Source of the DNA: DAOVDI01 sp965373045
GTDB lineage: Bacteria > Acidobacteriota > Aminicenantia > Aminicenantales > Aminicenantaceae
Reading direction: 5' to 3'
DNA length: 5,305 nucleotides
Assembly: GCA_965373045.1 (NCBI GenBank)
Contig: CBDVEQ010000184.1
Location: 1 to 5,305 of the forward strand
Below, one piece after another: positions 4,095 through 5,305 of the stretch. A model generated the notes under the pieces. That model worked only from the letters and a program-made list of their open reading frames with translations, made no database searches and had not been told where the DNA came from. How positions within the stretch are numbered: the stretch's first letter is position 1; every line of letters begins with the position of its first letter. The position numbers and the translations under genes are program-made.

Positions 4095-5305
4095 TCAAAA
4101 ATCTTCCCTGTCCTTCGTATGATCATTCGATGTATTTTCTTGTGATTCAAGGATTTTTTTGATCAGGAACTCCAGGACCTGGGGGCTTAGGTTTTCCACT
4201 TTTTTATTATTGAGAAAAACCATGGGCGTACCCTCGATTCCCAGTTCCTGGCCCAGATTGATGTCCCCAGCCACCTTTTCCCGGACTTCCGGAGACAGCC
4301 AATCCGCTTCAAATCGATCCATGTCCAATCCTGCATTGATGGCGATCTGGCGTACAAGGCCTTCATCATAATCAGACTCCACCATGAAGAGGAGATCATG
4401 GAAGGGCCAGAACCGGCCCTGCCTCCTGGCGGCTTCGGCTGCCCAGGCGGCCAGACAGATCCCGGGTACACTGAGAGAATCTTCCTGCTCCAGGCAGACC
4501 AATCCTGCATAGTGCTTGAAGATTACAGACACACTGCCTTCAAAATAGGAAACCATTTGGTGAAGCTCGCCGGAAAGCAGGCGGCAGCCGGGGCAGAAGA
4601 AGTTGCTGAAGACCACAATCCGCACCAATGCTTCAGGGTTTCCCTTCACCGGGTCATCCGGCCCAATCGGAATGTTTTTCGGCAAGGCTGTGGCATATTC
4701 GGCCAGAACGGTGTCGGGATTGAATCCTTCATCCGATCCCCGGGCCAGCTCAGCTTCCACATAGACCCACTGATAGACCACGGCGGCCAGGAGTGCCACT
4801 ACTACAAACCCCAGGATTTTCCAGCGGGCCCTGGCCGGAGAAGGAGCCGTCCCCTTTAAAACATAGGCCAATCCGGCAGCAGTGGATTGAATGACCTGAC
4901 GGAAGGACAGGCCACTGCGCCACCAGATGACGGGCACCAGGGTTAGGTTGATAGCATGAATAACCAGGCAGAGGGGACAGATGGAGGCTTTGCCGGTAGA
5001 AATGATCACCGTCAGGATGACGCTACCGCAGGCCCCTGCAATGGAGAGAAGGATAGAGCCCACACTCGACTCCAGCCGGAACTCTTCCTTGAGAAAGAAC
5101 CCAAGCACTGCCAGACAAGCCAGGGATATATAGTAGATAATCCCCCACCCGGCAAATGGAAGGCCCAGAAACCAGGAAGACTCGCTGCTCAGCGTTTCAT
5201 CACAACCTGTGCCCAGGATCTCCGTACACAGGTCGATCACTCCAGCGGCGCTGTGGCTCATCAGCAAAAACTGCCGGTATAGGAGATACCCTGAGACCAC
5301 AAGGC
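4095..5305 (-). CDS. VKOR-DsbA fusion, disulfide-bond forming membrane protein (5' end cut off)
   Basis: This integral membrane protein should oxidise cysteines in exported proteins and hand the electrons to quinone, joining the roles of DsbB and DsbA. The frame is open to the right edge, so the true start lies outside; residues are counted from the GTG at 5300. The vitamin K epoxide reductase domain (1-128) begins within its first membrane helix (SGYLLYRQF), has the loop cysteines Cys25 and Cys33, the SSESSWFLGLPFAGWG signature (38-53), membrane helices at about 53-70, 83-101 and 110-127, and the quinone-side active site CPLC (108-111). A fifth helix (161-180) leads to a periplasmic thioredoxin-like DsbA domain (about 215-385) with active site CPGC (236-239), FWPFHDLLF (297-305) and the cis-proline motif GTP (357-359). 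Cys269 and Cys282 may form an extra disulfide. All key residues are present. The methyltransferase gene follows after about 55 bases, suggesting an operon whose promoter is out of view. Confidence 0.9.
   Translation of the reverse strand, partial: LVVSGYLLYRQFLLMSHSAAGVIDLCTEILGTGCDETLSSESSWFLGLPFAGWGIIYYISLACLAVLGFFLKEEFRLESSVGSILLSIAGACGSVILTVIISTGKASICPLCLVIHAINLTLVPVIWWRSGLSFRQVIQSTAAGLAYVLKGTAPSPARARWKILGFVVVALLAAVVYQWVYVEAELARGSDEGFNPDTVLAEYATALPKNIPIGPDDPVKGNPEALVRIVVFSNFFCPGCRLLSGELHQMVSYFEGSVSVIFKHYAGLVCLEQEDSLSVPGICLAAWAAEAARRQGRFWPFHDLLFMVESDYDEGLVRQIAINAGLDMDRFEADWLSPEVREKVAGDINLGQELGIEGTPMVFLNNKKVENLSPQVLEFLIKKILESQENTSNDHTKDREDF

Noticed and set aside
4398..4859. Plus-strand open frame of 153 codons opposite the VKOR-DsbA gene
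   Set aside because: It lies antisense inside a gene with all active-site motifs in place; long antisense frames are common in GC-rich coding DNA, and its translation has no recognisable features.
1..5305. tRNA, rRNA, CRISPR array, insertion sequence or riboswitch
   Set aside because: No cloverleaf-like sequence, regularly spaced repeats, transposase-like protein, terminal repeat pair with target duplication, or recognisable riboswitch core was found when reading both strands by eye.

Overview
The window looks like bacterial chromosomal DNA from a Gram-negative lineage, most likely Bacteroidota or another FCB-group (Fibrobacteres-Chlorobi-Bacteroidetes) relative. Three things suggest this: a large lipoprotein of the DUF1680 type (GH127/GH146 beta-L-arabinofuranosidase) with the C-terminal extension common in those phyla; a promoter whose downstream element matches the Bacteroidota TAnnTTTG consensus (it also reads as a sigma-70 promoter); and several exported or envelope proteins. 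Shine-Dalgarno sequences are strong before most genes, which is less typical of Bacteroides itself, so the assignment is only a suggestion.

Layout. Positions 1-189 are AT-rich and hold no credible gene. Positions 190-594 (minus) encode a small exported membrane protein of unknown function, with a good promoter and ribosome binding site to its right. Positions 595-910 form a divergent intergenic region holding that promoter, an inverted repeat around it, and two related dyads that could be operators for the next gene. Positions 911-3280 (plus) encode a 789-residue lipoprotein of the beta-L-arabinofuranosidase superfamily with its whole zinc/cysteine active site intact. After a short convergent gap come two minus-strand genes. 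The downstream one (3365-4039) is a class I SAM-dependent O-methyltransferase-like protein that carries a signal peptide. The upstream one (4095 to the right edge, 5' end missing) is a VKOR-DsbA fusion that makes disulfide bonds.

How the genes relate. The VKOR-DsbA gene and the methyltransferase gene are about 55 nt apart, same strand, and very probably form an operon acting on the cell envelope: the first oxidises cysteines of exported proteins and passes electrons to quinone; the role of the second outside the cytoplasm is unclear because SAM is not known to be present there. The arabinofuranosidase stands alone, without SusC/SusD, transporter or regulator genes in view. The small membrane protein has no evident link to either.

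The right third (about 3390-5305) is clearly more GC-rich than the left part. No tRNA, rRNA, CRISPR array, IS element or transposase was seen. The least explained items are the exported methyltransferase with its unusual Arg/Gly-rich loop, and the small membrane protein with an eight-cytosine tract in its reading frame.
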